A DNA stretch of 64,000 bases from Symbiodinium natans (Eukaryota; Sar; Dinophyceae; Suessiales; Symbiodiniaceae): contig CAJNDS010002261.1 of assembly GCA_905221605.1 (NCBI GenBank), positions 248,001 to 312,000 on the forward strand, read 5' to 3'. The notes below the pieces were generated by a model. That model searched no databases, was not told the DNA's origin, and saw nothing but the letters and a program-made list of their open reading frames with translations. Positions 44,598 to 54,785 of the stretch are shown here, piece by piece; positions within the stretch are counted from its first letter, which is position 1, and each line of letters begins with the position of its first letter. The position numbers were made by a program, and so were the translations under genes.

Positions 44598-46597
44598 CAG
44601 GGTGGCAGTGCCCTAACTGCTATGAATGGAACCTTTCATTCAGGCAGCTGTGCTTTCGGTGCAGCACTCCTCTCCGCTTGGCAGAGGTCGTTTCCCGCGG
44701 GATCCCTGATCCGCGGCGCGGCGAAGAGAGGGACTCGGGCTCCGAGAGCAGCCAGGACGAGCTGGAGTACGAGATCCTTCTGGCCAATCGCGCGATGGAT
44801 CAGGAAACGATCCAGCCTCTTCTTAGAAGCAAACACAAGAAGAGGGGCGGCAAGAGACGTCGCGAAGAGGCGACGTACGGCAAGGGCCGCGACCCTTGGA
44901 GTGCTTGGGCAGACGCCCGTGGCAAGGGCCAGGGCAAGCCGAAGGGCAGAGGCAAGTCCGATGCCAAGGGCAAGCCCAAGGGGAGGGGCAGGTACGCCTG
45001 GGGCGCTTACGCCGCGGGCATAGTTGCCGCGTTCCAGCCCCGCCCAAGCACAAGCTGGGTCCCAGCCTTCCCGTGCGGGTCGGCCCGGCCACCGCCGAGT
45101 GTTCCGCTTCCGCCGCGGACCCCGTTTTTCCTGGGTCGCGGGCTCCTCAATCGGTTGATGCACGCCCTCAACGGGAACATCAACGGCTGGTGGGGCCTGG
45201 CGGCTGCAGCGTCGGCGCCGATTGCCTTGCAGTTGCACCGCAGGGCTGTGCATGTTGTCGAGGACTCTATGCACGCGGTTGCAGCGATTTCGGCCGACGT
45301 GGTCGAGGAAATCGGTCACGGGGCGAGGCGGGCCGTGTGGGTCGCCGGAACAGCCATCACTCTCGTGGTAGTGATCTTGTGCGGTGCTGTTCTGTGGTAC
45401 GTGAGTCGTGCCGTTGCCAATCGCATTGCGCATTTGCGACATGGCAACACCGCGGCCCCTGAGGCGCGGCTGTCTCAACTCCTTGGCTCTGAAGCGACGT
45501 TTGAGGTCGCGAGCACCAAGAAAGGGGTGACCCATAAGGTTTGGGTGCGCCTCAATGAGGAGGCAGCTGCCTGTGGCTGCCGTGCTTACCTGGCAGAGGG
45601 ACGCTGCGGGCATTGCGATGCCGCAATGGACACCGCTCGTTCCCTAGGGTTTTTGCACGCGGCCCAGCGAGGCGCGGGTCCTGCGCTCGCAGACTCCATT
45701 CGGAGTACCGCCTCCGATGCCCTAGCTAAGGGTAAGGTGGTGTTGGGTTTGGGGAACAGTGAAGGGTGTTTCTCCCAACTTGCGGCCAAGAGCCGCGGGC
45801 TCTCCTGCTTTCAGGGGCTCGCGGGTCGTGACCTGGCCGCGGCCCCAGCAGATGGAGCGAGCGCCCCCCACGCTCAGTCCGGCTCCGTGCAACGTGCCGC
45901 CACTGCCACTGTGGCGCGCACACCCAGCCGGAGGAACAAGGGCCCAGTTCCCGCTAGGAGTTCTCCAGTCAAAGAAGCGGAATTCCTTGCGGGCGGGCCA
46001 TACGTTCAGGCCGCCCAAACGCTGCTTGGGTCTGGAGCAGCAGAGGATGTGATCTACATCCGGGCTTACAGCTTAGATTGCCCATCCTGCATCGAGGCAA
46101 TCGAAGCGTCGCTTGGCAAGGGCGCAAGCGTTCGGATCGTCGCCGACATGGGACAATGCCACCGCACCAAGCTTCAGTGGCAAGCGTTGAAACGCTTGGC
46201 GGCCGCAGGTGCCGAGGTGAAGGTGGGTTGCGGCACATCCGTGCGCGACGCCTATGCTCGCGACGGCCGCGGGGCTAAGGTAGGCACCGGGATTCAAGGG
46301 CTGCGCCATGCCAAAGCCCTTTGCCTACTGCGGCCTGATGGCGCGGTGGTGCTGATTGGGAGCCTCAATTTTACCACAAGCAGCAAGGCCAATGCGGAGG
46401 CAGGGCTTAGGCTTGAGGTCCCCAAGACGCACTCAGTCGTGCAGTCCTACATCGAGGATTTCCAGAGGGTGTCGGCTGAGGCATTCTCCCTCGATGAGGC
46501 GGTCGCAAAGCGCCCTCAGTTGGAGCGAGCCAGTAGCTCCAACGTTGCTGGCATCGCCGCTCGTGCCCCCAACACTGCTCCACAGGGTATCGAGTAG
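44162..46597 (+). CDS. ORF3: zinc-finger/membrane/PLD-nuclease protein
   Basis: The frame opens at 44162, one base back from ORF2, and continues its acidic segment as DEADEV, so a -1 shift over GATGGGGATG would join them. An in-frame GTG lies at 44369; no ATG is near. Order: a WRCREA...GWWEVDP segment; a RanBP2-like finger (WQCPNC...CFRC, about 44603-44670); a basic Lys/Gly-rich linker; one membrane helix (about 45341-45410); a SWIM-like CGC...CGHC (about 45571-45620); and a C-terminal single-HKD phospholipase-D domain (about 46050-46500). In the PLD domain, HAK (46307) and GSLNFTTSSKANAE (from 46358) are the catalytic signatures, and RAYSLD and VRIVAD fit the core strands. Such PLD domains act as nucleases or phospholipases. 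Confidence 0.75.
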   Translation, partial: DGDEADEVALPANRAYVEGRFYPYGSWRCREAINPVTEDQCLTTHAGGPNAGAPCDGRWINGIDIGWWEVDPQTAPEQWRRRFSAEELEDQQARADAARLLSHEELAEALQAAEEAQAAERAKKRERRQAEKAERDDHISEALRIAGWQCPNCYEWNLSFRQLCFRCSTPLRLAEVVSRGIPDPRRGEERDSGSESSQDELEYEILLANRAMDQETIQPLLRSKHKKRGGKRRREEATYGKGRDPWSAWADARGKGQGKPKGRGKSDAKGKPKGRGRYAWGAYAAGIVAAFQPRPSTSWVPAFPCGSARPPPSVPLPPRTPFFLGRGLLNRLMHALNGNINGWWGLAAAASAPIALQLHRRAVHVVEDSMHAVAAISADVVEEIGHGARRAVWVAGTAITLVVVILCGAVLWYVSRAVANRIAHLRHGNTAAPEARLSQLLGSEATFEVASTKKGVTHKVWVRLNEEAAACGCRAYLAEGRCGHCDAAMDTARSLGFLHAAQRGAGPALADSIRSTASDALAKGKVVLGLGNSEGCFSQLAAKSRGLSCFQGLAGRDLAAAPADGASAPHAQSGSVQRAATATVARTPSRRNKGPVPARSSPVKEAEFLAGGPYVQAAQTLLGSGAAEDVIYIRAYSLDCPSCIEAIEASLGKGASVRIVADMGQCHRTKLQWQALKRLAAAGAEVKVGCGTSVRDAYARDGRGAKVGTGIQGLRHAKALCLLRPDGAVVLIGSLNFTTSSKANAEAGLRLEVPKTHSVVQSYIEDFQRVSAEAFSLDEAVAKRPQLERASSSNVAGIAARAPNTAPQGIE

Positions 46598-46712
46598 GCT
46601 GCGGCCAGTCGGCGCGGCGTGGAATGGTTTCCACGCGATTTCTTAGGCATCGCAGCGCGGCACGCTGTCGAGCCTCTTTTGATTGTGTTTTGCTTGCGGG
46701 CGAAGAGCCGCG

Positions 46713-46746
46713 GCAGGGGTTTTCCCTGCGCAGGGGTTTTCCCTGC
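46713..46746 (+). repeat. Tandem double hairpin
   Basis: Two directly adjacent identical 17-bp units, each GCAGGG, loop GTTTT, CCCTGC: a perfect 6-bp stem with a 5-nt loop. Confidence 0.9.
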
Positions 46747-47286
46747 CCATTTTGCATTCCCCGCACTTTTCTCCTCCGCCCTGCCTGTGGCCCCTCGTGC
46801 CGAGGGTGCTCTTTTGCAGGTGCTGCGGACCGTGTCCTGGTCGCGGCAATGCGCTCGCCGAAGCGCGTGTGAGTTGCATTGCCTGCGGCACGAGCCATGT
46901 GCGCGGCTCTCACTGAGTCTGGTAGCCCGTAGGGTAGTTCTGGATAGGTGAGTAGCCGTAGCCGTAGCTTAGGGCCGGTAGTGTGTACAGTGTACCATTT
47001 GTCCCATAGCTTTGCACTAGCAGCGTAAAGACCTGCCCAGTACTCTGGAGCCTCGCCTGCCTGCACAAAGGTGAGCGCTCGCGACTTGGGGTGGTTTAGG
47101 GTCGTAGAGGGCTGCTGTCGTCGTGCGTCCGTTTGGTAGTGCGGGCTGCCGCCCAAGCCGCATGCCAATGCTCATGATGTGCGGGCTCTACCAGAGTCGC
47201 ACGCGACACCCTCGCCCTACCCCATTTGCCGCGTTGCTGAAGTGCTTGACGCACTATGAGCTCTTGGTGAGCCGGAAGCCTCGGCT

Positions 47287-47296
47287 GAGGGGCGAA
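47287..47296 (+). promoter_or_regulatory. Candidate polypurine tract
   Basis: GAGGGGCGAA lies immediately before the right LTR, where plus-strand priming is expected. One pyrimidine interrupts it. Confidence 0.55.
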
Positions 47297-47590
47297 TGTG
47301 AGCAGGTCAAAGCATGCATGGAGTGCTTGCTTAGTGCTAGTGCAGCTTGTAGTTTTCCCTTGCATGTGTAGTTTTGCAATTCGTAACAATGCCAATGTTT
47401 TGGCTCAAGTACCGAGCTTGTGCCTTTGAGCACGGTAGTTTCGTACAGTAGCTCTTAGGTTGCTGTGCGGTCCGACCGGACGCACTCAGGCGTAGCTGCA
47501 CAAGTGCTTGAACTCGCGAAGTCGTAAAACAGCGTGACCGGGCTGTGATTGCATTGGCTTAGTGCAAGTCCAGTGCTGGTCGACTTCACA
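47297..47590 (+). repeat. 3' LTR
   Basis: 294 bp, appearing identical to 30355-30648 on visual comparison, with the spliced-leader-like 12-mer at 47398-47409. Confidence 0.95.
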
Positions 47591-47594
47591 AGGT
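47591..47594. repeat. Target site duplication, right (AGGT)
   Basis: Matches 30351-30354; see the left copy for the caveat. Confidence 0.6.
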
Positions 47595-48150
47595 AGTAGG
47601 TAGTAGGTAGTAGGTAGTAGGTAGTAGGTAGTAGGTAGTAGGTAGTAGGCAGTAGGTAGTAGGTAGTAGGTAGTAGGTAGTAGGTAGTAGGTAGTAGGTA
47701 GTAGGTAGTAGGTAGTAGGTAGTAGGTAGTAGGTAGTAGGTAGTAGGTAGTAGGTAGTAGGTAGTAGGTAGTAGGTAGTAGGTAGTAGGCAGTGTGGAGG
47801 TGGTAGGTAGTAGGTAGTAGGTAGTAGGTAGGTGTAGTTAGTAGGTAGGTAGTAGGTAGTAGGTAGTAGGTAGTAGGTAGTAGGTAGTAGGTAGAAGGTA
47901 GTAGGTAGTAGGTAGTAGGTAGTAGGTAGTAGGTAGCAGGGTAGTAGGTAGTAGGTAGCAGGGTAGTAGGTAGTAGGTAGTAGGTAGTAGGTAGTAGGTA
48001 GTAGGTAGTAGGTAGTAGGTAGTAGGTAGTAGGTAGTAGGTAGTAGGCAGTAGGCAGTAGGTAGTAGGTAGGTAGTAGGTAGTAGGTGGTAGGTAGTAGG
48101 TAGTAGGTAGTAGGTAGTAGGTAGTAGGTAGAAGTAGGTAGAAGTAGGTA
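47591..48150. repeat. (GGTAGTA)n heptamer array
   Basis: About 75 heptamers with occasional GC, AGG or GGT variants. It is the continuation of the satellite interrupted by the LTR element. Confidence 0.95.
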
Positions 48151-48557
<407 letters not shown>

Positions 48558-48558
<1 letters not shown>

Positions 48559-50270
48559 AATGTGAGTTTACAGAACATGCTAGTTCCACACCTTCAACCC
48601 TAGTTCGGGAGTTTGACAACGAATTTGTATCGGCTGTTGTCCCAAGCCCTGCTCTCTGCGTGTGGCCCAGGTTGCTATGTTTGGCAGGAGCAATGGCGAG
48701 CTTGACCTGACCTTTCGGGATCACTCGGGTCCGTCTGTTGTCGAAGGCACCTCCACGAGCGCCACACCCCCTTAAATACAACATGCTATGAACCCCATCT
48801 TGGTGACGTGTTATATAACATGTCTGACTTGAAGCTCCGCTCCGTACGCCTGAAACCCAACATGTTAGCATTGCTGTTCTACTAACTACTTTCGGGGCTG
48901 TTAGCTCGCTGGAGTGGTTGGAACAGCTTAAAAACTTTCTTTAAGCATCAACCTTCCTCATGTCCACCTGCCATCCGTGCATGGTTGGATGCGGATTACT
49001 TTCGGAGCCAGAAATTGTGTTCAGATCAGCGAAGATTGAAGGGCATTGTGGCAGTTAAATATGAGTTTCTCGCACTGAAGAGCCCCCTGCTACCCCAGAA
49101 CCTTGAAAATGTTTCCGATTATACTTGTGTTTGTGGGGTTTGACATTGTGAGCTGGGTTTTTATGGAGGTTGAAGGTTTTCTGTTCAGGGGGTGAATGGC
49201 CAATGGTATGTACAGCTCACATGCAGCACCTGCCCATCAAAAAGTAGTGCTCTTCCCCACAAGCATGGAGTAGCTTCCGTACTTTGCTTCTTCACATGGT
49301 ATTCGTGTTATACATTCGAACTTGGAACCCTTACACAAATTCAGACAGTTAATTATTCAGCAACATTGCTGGAGATCGTTGGCTGGGATATTTGATATTG
49401 GAACTTTGTAAGTCGTTCCCAACCCGGATTAGCAATCTGTTCTAGCACCTGAGGCCCCTGCATTCGGGTTTGGTGGAATAGGGTTTGTCTGGTCCTCCAA
49501 GGTACTCTCGAGCAAGCACGAAGCCCATTGCTAATCCCCCTAATCATGAACCTCGCCACCCCAAAAAGACACACATATTCCCGACATAGTATAATATGCC
49601 ATAGTGGAACATTTTTGATAGCAAATATTCCCAGCGTAGAATAATGCATCGCAGGCAGCTCCTGGCTTGGCTGTGTCCTGGCTGTGTGCGCCTCGCTTGA
49701 GCAGTACAAGTGGAGTTAGCTCCCCCGCGTTAGGCACCCATCAACCCCAAATGTTCAATATAAGTTTTGTATTAAGGTCTATATTTCGTATGTATTGCGG
49801 GTTCATGCAAGAAACGGGTGGAGGTAGCCCCCCCCCCCCCCCAATTTTCAATACTTTCTAAAGTAAAATGCATGTTACATGTCTGCTACGTACATATGTA
49901 TATATATATATGTATGCACATACATATTGCCTTTTATTTTTGGGGCCAATTTGCAATGGCGGGATCTCATATGTTGCAAGGCAGTGAAGACTGTCGGGCT
50001 GTGTGCCCCAAGGAAGGCAGAGAATGGTAGTGCATCTTGGGTCAACAAAGATAGCTTTTCTGTCGTATCTGCATAGGCTTGAAGTGCAGCATTTGGGGCG
50101 TAGGGCCCGTACAGTACTCAATGGGTGCAACCAAGGCATCTAGCACGGAGCATGACCAAGACATGTAGCATCCTGCAAATGTTTTTGCAACGCATTTTAT
50201 GCACAAGCTATTCCCACACAGCTTAAACCTTTTGTCAAAGATTCTCGTCTCATCAGCAGCAAGCGCCTGT
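48558..50270. other. No gene recognised
   Basis: Short open frames only. Contains a 14-C run near 49829-49842 and an ATATGTATATATATATATGTAT palindrome-like stretch near 49892-49914 (given here only as its general pattern). Confidence 0.4.
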
Positions 50271-50312
50271 CTGGGGGGGGGGGTGGGGGGGGGCAGTGAC
50301 GCTGCACCATAT

Positions 50313-50468
<156 letters not shown>

Positions 50469-50495
50469 TGATTCGGGCAAGTAAGGCGTGCTGAG

Positions 50496-51300
50496 ACGAA
50501 ACACCCTGCTGCACTTGATCTTTGTGGAGCTGTCACCAATGCTGGTTTTCCAGTTTGCGCTGCAGGATTTCCTGAAAAGTGTCGCCGTAGACTACTACGA
50601 GAACACACACACGTGTGGCGAGGATCCCGGGTGCCTGACGCAAGCCTCTTACGAGCTTGTTTGGACTTTTCAGTCCAAGTACTCCAGTTATTGCTTCTCA
50701 TATGATTGGAGGCGTCGGGCCGTGGCTCTTCCTATTGTAAACTGGATCTTTTTCGTGCTGGTCGTGTTTATTTGGCTGATCCCGGTCACCAGCTTCATAC
50801 AAGAATTCGGAGTCTGGACTAGCGACGTCAACAGGGGGCGCTATTTGCAATGCATGTTCCGCGCCCAGCAGGATGAACGCTACCGACGACTGTGCTGGCT
50901 AACAGAGCGACTAGCCTTGCTGACTGCGATTTGTCTTCTGGTGTTTGCGTGGATCCTCGGAATCTCGGTTGTTGTTGGGTGACATTGTCTTCTTGTTTAA
51001 GGATTTGTTACAATGCATGTTTGTCAGGGCCTCACCAATCCAGGAGCGCTGATGTGGGTGCTTGAGACAAAGCTAATAAACGGCTTGGTCATGGCCGCAA
51101 GCATGCGAGCCTTCACTCGGCCGATTCATCCGACCTTCAACTTCGCGGGTGAAAGCTTCAGCGGCTTGTATTTCAAGGGCGCGCTACCACTTCCCTCACA
51201 GGCTCTGGCCCACATCATCGCGTTCGCTCTGGTTGAAGCACAGGTTGCATGCAAAAACCCCACCTGTAATCCATCAGACTTCCTCAACAAGGGTTCTCAG
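50496..51300 (+). CDS. Unknown multi-pass membrane protein, partial (two exon-like frames)
   Basis: The exon-like frame from an AG at 50494-50495 to about 50970 starts RNTLLH and contains a WTFQSKYSSYCFSYDW block, then two hydrophobic segments (about 50728-50790 and 50905-50975). The part to about 50814 (EFGV) is clearly related to 63017-63333. A second frame after the AG at 51026-51027 (GLTNPGALMWVLETK...) runs to about 51290 and could be the next exon, with an intron of some 50-60 bp. No start codon or termini were identified. Family not recognised. Conserved Cys (CGEDPGC...Y.C) between hydrophobic parts may form extracytoplasmic disulfides. Confidence 0.5.
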
Positions 51301-52440
51301 TTTGATCTCGGGAGCATGCCAATGGGATTCCTTTCACTCTTTGGCGAACGGCCCAACGTATAAGGGAGCACCACCATGCAAGCATTGTCTAGTTGTGAAA
51401 GCTAGCGCCACCTGAGCATAGGTCGGGCTGCTGGCGCTGTGAATATGTATCAAAAACACGGGACCGGAATTTGATCAAACCCCATGTACGTGCTCCTGCA
51501 CATTTTAGACAAAACCTTCCTCAGACGCAGTCCATCCAAACAACACTGGCTCTCAAACTTTAAAGTCGACTCTACAAGACCAGAATCTGTTGCAGAGGTT
51601 TGGAGAGTTGAATGTAGAAGCCTCACTACTTGATGAAGGTGATCCCAAAAACAAAAGCGCAGCAAAGTGTTATAATCTACCGCAAAACCCGATTTTGCGT
51701 ACTTGGGCCCGCAATCCCTGGACCTTAAACCCAAAGTCCTTAAGCCCTTAGTTCTCAACGCTAAACCCTACACCCTGAACCCTAGACCAGGTTGCAGACG
51801 CTAAAGGCAACCAGGCCGACCAGGCCGATGTGAAGGTTTCGAAGCCGTGCCTGGCCTGTGCAACAGTGGTGCTGGGTTAGGGACTTTGGACATCATTTTC
51901 AATAGTTTGTTGCTACAGACCTAATCCTCCGAGGCAACAAATCCTGCATGCCAGAGTAACAACGACAGCATAACGTAGGCTTACGGTTCAAGGGTATAGG
52001 TTTAGCGCGCAGTGTTCGGGGTGTATGTTGTCCCTAAATCTTAAAACAGGTTTAGGGCTTAGGGTTGGCATTTTGTATTTTGTTGCTGTGTAGCCTGTCC
52101 TGCTTAACACTTGTTTCCTGTTGTATGCATTTCTTTGTGTAGCATTTAAATGTATGATTTTTTGCAGCCCGTAGTCCGAAACCAGAAGCTTTTAACCCTG
52201 AAGCTGCACCCTTGCAACTCAGTCTTCTAGTCCGCTTGATGGGAAGCACCGATGCCGAGTACCTCCGCACCGCAGCGGTCTCAGAAACCTACTTATGTTT
52301 GGCTTGCAAGGCTTGGAGTGCGGGGGTTTAGGGTTTCAGAGTTTCGGCTTTCGGGGTTTCGGGTTTAGGGTTTGGGGTTTGCAGGAGATAGCATCGACCT
52401 GACGGCAATAGTCTTCTCCCCTTGATCATGAAATCTCCGA
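51300..52440. other. Telomere-like pieces; no gene recognised
   Basis: CCCTAAA/TTTAGGG-related stretches at 51720-51785, 52040-52070 and 52325-52382 within otherwise unremarkable DNA. Confidence 0.5.
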
Positions 52441-52441
52441 A

Positions 52442-52535
52442 CCCCTAATGATGAATTAATGTTCCCAATATCGTATACTATACGACACTGGGACTATGTG
52501 CGATTCCGGGAATTGGGAGATCAACTATTAGGGGA
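52442..52535. repeat. Small foldback (imperfect inverted repeat)
   Basis: Left arm CCCCTAAT...TCCCAAT and right arm ATTGGGA...ATTAGGGG flank a central TCGTATACTATACGA palindrome. Could extrude as a cruciform or be a tiny MITE-like relic. Confidence 0.55.
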
Positions 52536-54650
52536 AGGGGCCTATACAGGGTCTAATTTAGTATTCAGGGATACAAGGAAACGTCGCCTGCTACATCGGT
52601 ATCAGGCTAGAATCGATGAGTGTTTAGAGTTTAGACCATTGGAGAACGCATGGGTAGGTCCAACCAGTGGGGCGGTCTCCGCTGCAGACCCCAAGACCCA
52701 CCAGACCGCAGACGCACTTCAAACCTAAGCCCCAAACCCTAAACCAAGCTCAGACAGCCATCGTGGGATGCAGCTAAGAACTTTCCTTTATCGACAGAAA
52801 CTTGGAAGCTGTAGCACGTCTGTCTGCTGCAACCTGTCTGCTGTTGCTTCCAAGAACCCGGGTGTCCAGGCCTTACCTGCCTAATGTTATATATGTCTGG
52901 GCTTGCCAAGCCTGCACGGGAACGGCGGGACTCATCTCACCTTCGCACCCCCGCATTGATGAGATAACTCACAAATCGCTGTACCTGGTGTCAAGATTCC
53001 CACTCCTGGCCAGGAGCTACAGTACATGTAGTGGTCTGGCTTGTGGAGCTTTCAAAGCGACCAAATCCAGTTGCAACTGAGTACGACCCTGCCATTCAGT
53101 CTGCAAGGTTCTAGTGTCTGTAAGGTTCTAGTGGCAGTAGGACCTCGGAAATTGTCGTCCAGGATGCAACTCGTGTGCTCATGAGCCAACGCTCGACAGG
53201 CTGTGGATTTTGAGTCGTCTCTGGAGTAAGTAATCGCGCTCTTGCTCAGGCATGCCATCTTACCAGGACCCCTCATTCCAGATTCTCTTGATAAAAGTCA
53301 CCTTTAAACAGGCCCGGAGGAGTGTGAAACATAGCCGATGCTAGTGAAGCAGGTCGCGGGCAGCTTTGATGACTATTGGCGGGTCGATTGTCGGAGATCC
53401 AACATCCGTTGCTCTTTCGCGGTGGGCCTGTCGTTTCACTTCGTCAAAACCCCGAATTCTGATCCGGCGAGGATCGTCCCTCTGCTCTCTAGCTACGGGT
53501 CGTGGCGGTAGGGCGTCGCCCTCAAAAACTGCCACAGGTACCTGTACCATAACATCATCTGCATACCCAGCACAATCCCCTGAAGCTTTTGGCGCTTCCG
53601 GTTCGTACTCCGGGTCTGGGGCGTAAACAGGAACACCCCTACACCTACGCAATCCAAGATTCACGTCTTGGAGGTTGTGGAGGATCAATGGGTGGTTGAG
53701 GAGGATCAGGTTCTACAAGGGCGGTGCGACTTCCCAGGATCTTGGTTCCATAACTCATGATCCGGCTGCAAAACATCTGGCGGCCTGATGTTTTCTCGCT
53801 CACGCTCCGGGTCCGGCGGCAGGATCCTATGCCTCGCGTAGTCCCTCCAACCCCTTATACCTGTTCTCTTGAATTGCTCTGATAGCCAACATAACCGTGA
53901 ATGGCTGTGCACTAGCTTGGCTTTAGGCAGCAGGCAAAAACCACTGCGACTCTAACATTCTCTCAAGGTAACCCCTACCTCCAGGCACAATTGCGTTCAC
54001 TTAAACCTGGATCGGCAACTTCTCGAGCTCTGGCCAATTACTCAACTTCTAGTGTCGCGGGGATTGCAGCGGTTTAGTGTCGATGTCGGCCGGATTGTAT
54101 TCAACAGAGACGTGAATAGCTGCGCTCGTGAAAGGCTACGAAGATCATACTCAGCTCCAAGTGTCATGTCCCAAGCCAAGACGCAATGCCCACACACTTT
54201 TCCCCACTTTTCCCATGGCTTTGCCCAACCCACACTCACCGGAGAAAACTTCCAGGAAGACAGCAACGGTCAAAGACGCCCTCGGGCTGAGGGCCGGGAC
54301 ATCGTTCTTTCGATTTTGACGGCTGCTGCGATTGCCGCCGCTCTGGTACGGGCCGGCAACGCCCGCAGCTGCTGACCTAGCCGGCGTACTGAGGCAAAGC
54401 TCTTCCATTTTCGCCAATGGTGCGTCTTTTTGAGCTGCATCGTGTGAAGGCCCCCCATGGCGAAGGGATATGGATGTGGATCCCCATCCGCCTGCGTCAT
54501 CTTGTAGGCCTCGCTGGTGACCTTCATGAACTCGCGAATCTGGGACAGGTTGATGGAGAACATGTGCTCGTCCGCTGCCCTCTGATGAGGACGAAGCAGG
54601 TTGTAGACACAGGGCCACGAACTGGATTTCTGGGATGTGGAAGGGGATGG
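52536..54650. other. No gene recognised with confidence
   Basis: Minus frames at 53341-53688 and 53706-53912 have somewhat protein-like composition, with DPE(Y/R)E repeats, but no assignable domain. Confidence 0.3.
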
Positions 54651-54674
54651 TCTCGTCAAACTCGCCCGTCTTTG

Positions 54675-54785
54675 ACGCCCGCACGCACGCCGGCCCGCAC
54701 GCCCGCACGCCCGCACGCACGCACGCATGCACGCACGCCAGCGCGCGCGTGCGCGCGCGTGCGCGCCCACACACACACACACTCC
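54675..54785. repeat. Alternating purine-pyrimidine (GCAC/GCGC/CA) tract
   Basis: About 110 bp of GCAC repeats, a CGCGCGTGCGCGCG core and a (CA)n end. Strong Z-DNA-forming composition; long open frames over it on both strands are artefacts. Confidence 0.85.

Larger units (their letters stand above)
30726..46845 (+). repeat. Dispersed 21-bp hairpin family (nine close copies)
   Basis: Copies start at 30726, 31781, 35888, 41646, 41721, 41784, 42747, 45821 and 46825. Each has a 5' arm GCGGNCC, a 7-nt loop close to GTGNCCT, and a 3' arm GGNCGC, giving a 6-bp stem with one bulged G. The variable pair changes together: T-A, C-G, G-C and A-T are all seen. Looser relatives with other loops start at 30766, 30808, 41382 and 46696. 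Copies fall in several reading frames as well as in non-coding parts. Confidence 0.85.
46598..47296 (+). other. 3' untranslated region of the LTR element
   Basis: No supported ORF. Holds two family hairpins (46696, 46825) and a tandem double hairpin at 46713-46746, then a repeated GTAGCC motif near 46951 and the purine tract. Confidence 0.6.
30355..47590 (+). mobile_element. 17.2-kb LTR retrotransposon with accessory enzymes
   Basis: The element is bounded by two 294-bp direct repeats that look identical by eye, with TGTGA...TCACA ends and flanking AGGT. A candidate primer-binding site follows the left LTR and a purine tract precedes the right LTR. Inner ORFs encode Gag, protease, a split RT, RNase H and integrase, plus a Tpt1/KptA-type phosphotransferase and a PLD-type nuclease. 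The RNase H and integrase features are Ty3/gypsy-like. The apparent LTR identity and the ~3,730-codon open frame indicate a recent insertion. It interrupts a TAG/GGTAGTA satellite and is visibly more GC-rich than its flanks. Confidence 0.93.

Noticed and set aside
45783-45799. Another member of the hairpin family (GCGGC...GCCGC)
   Set aside because: It is a perfect 5-bp stem without the bulged G and the loop consensus, so it is not counted.
53341-53688. A minus-strand frame containing GYADDVMV, resembling an RT YxDD box
   Set aside because: No other RT motif lies at the right spacing and the surroundings are Pro/Arg-rich; four residues can match by chance.
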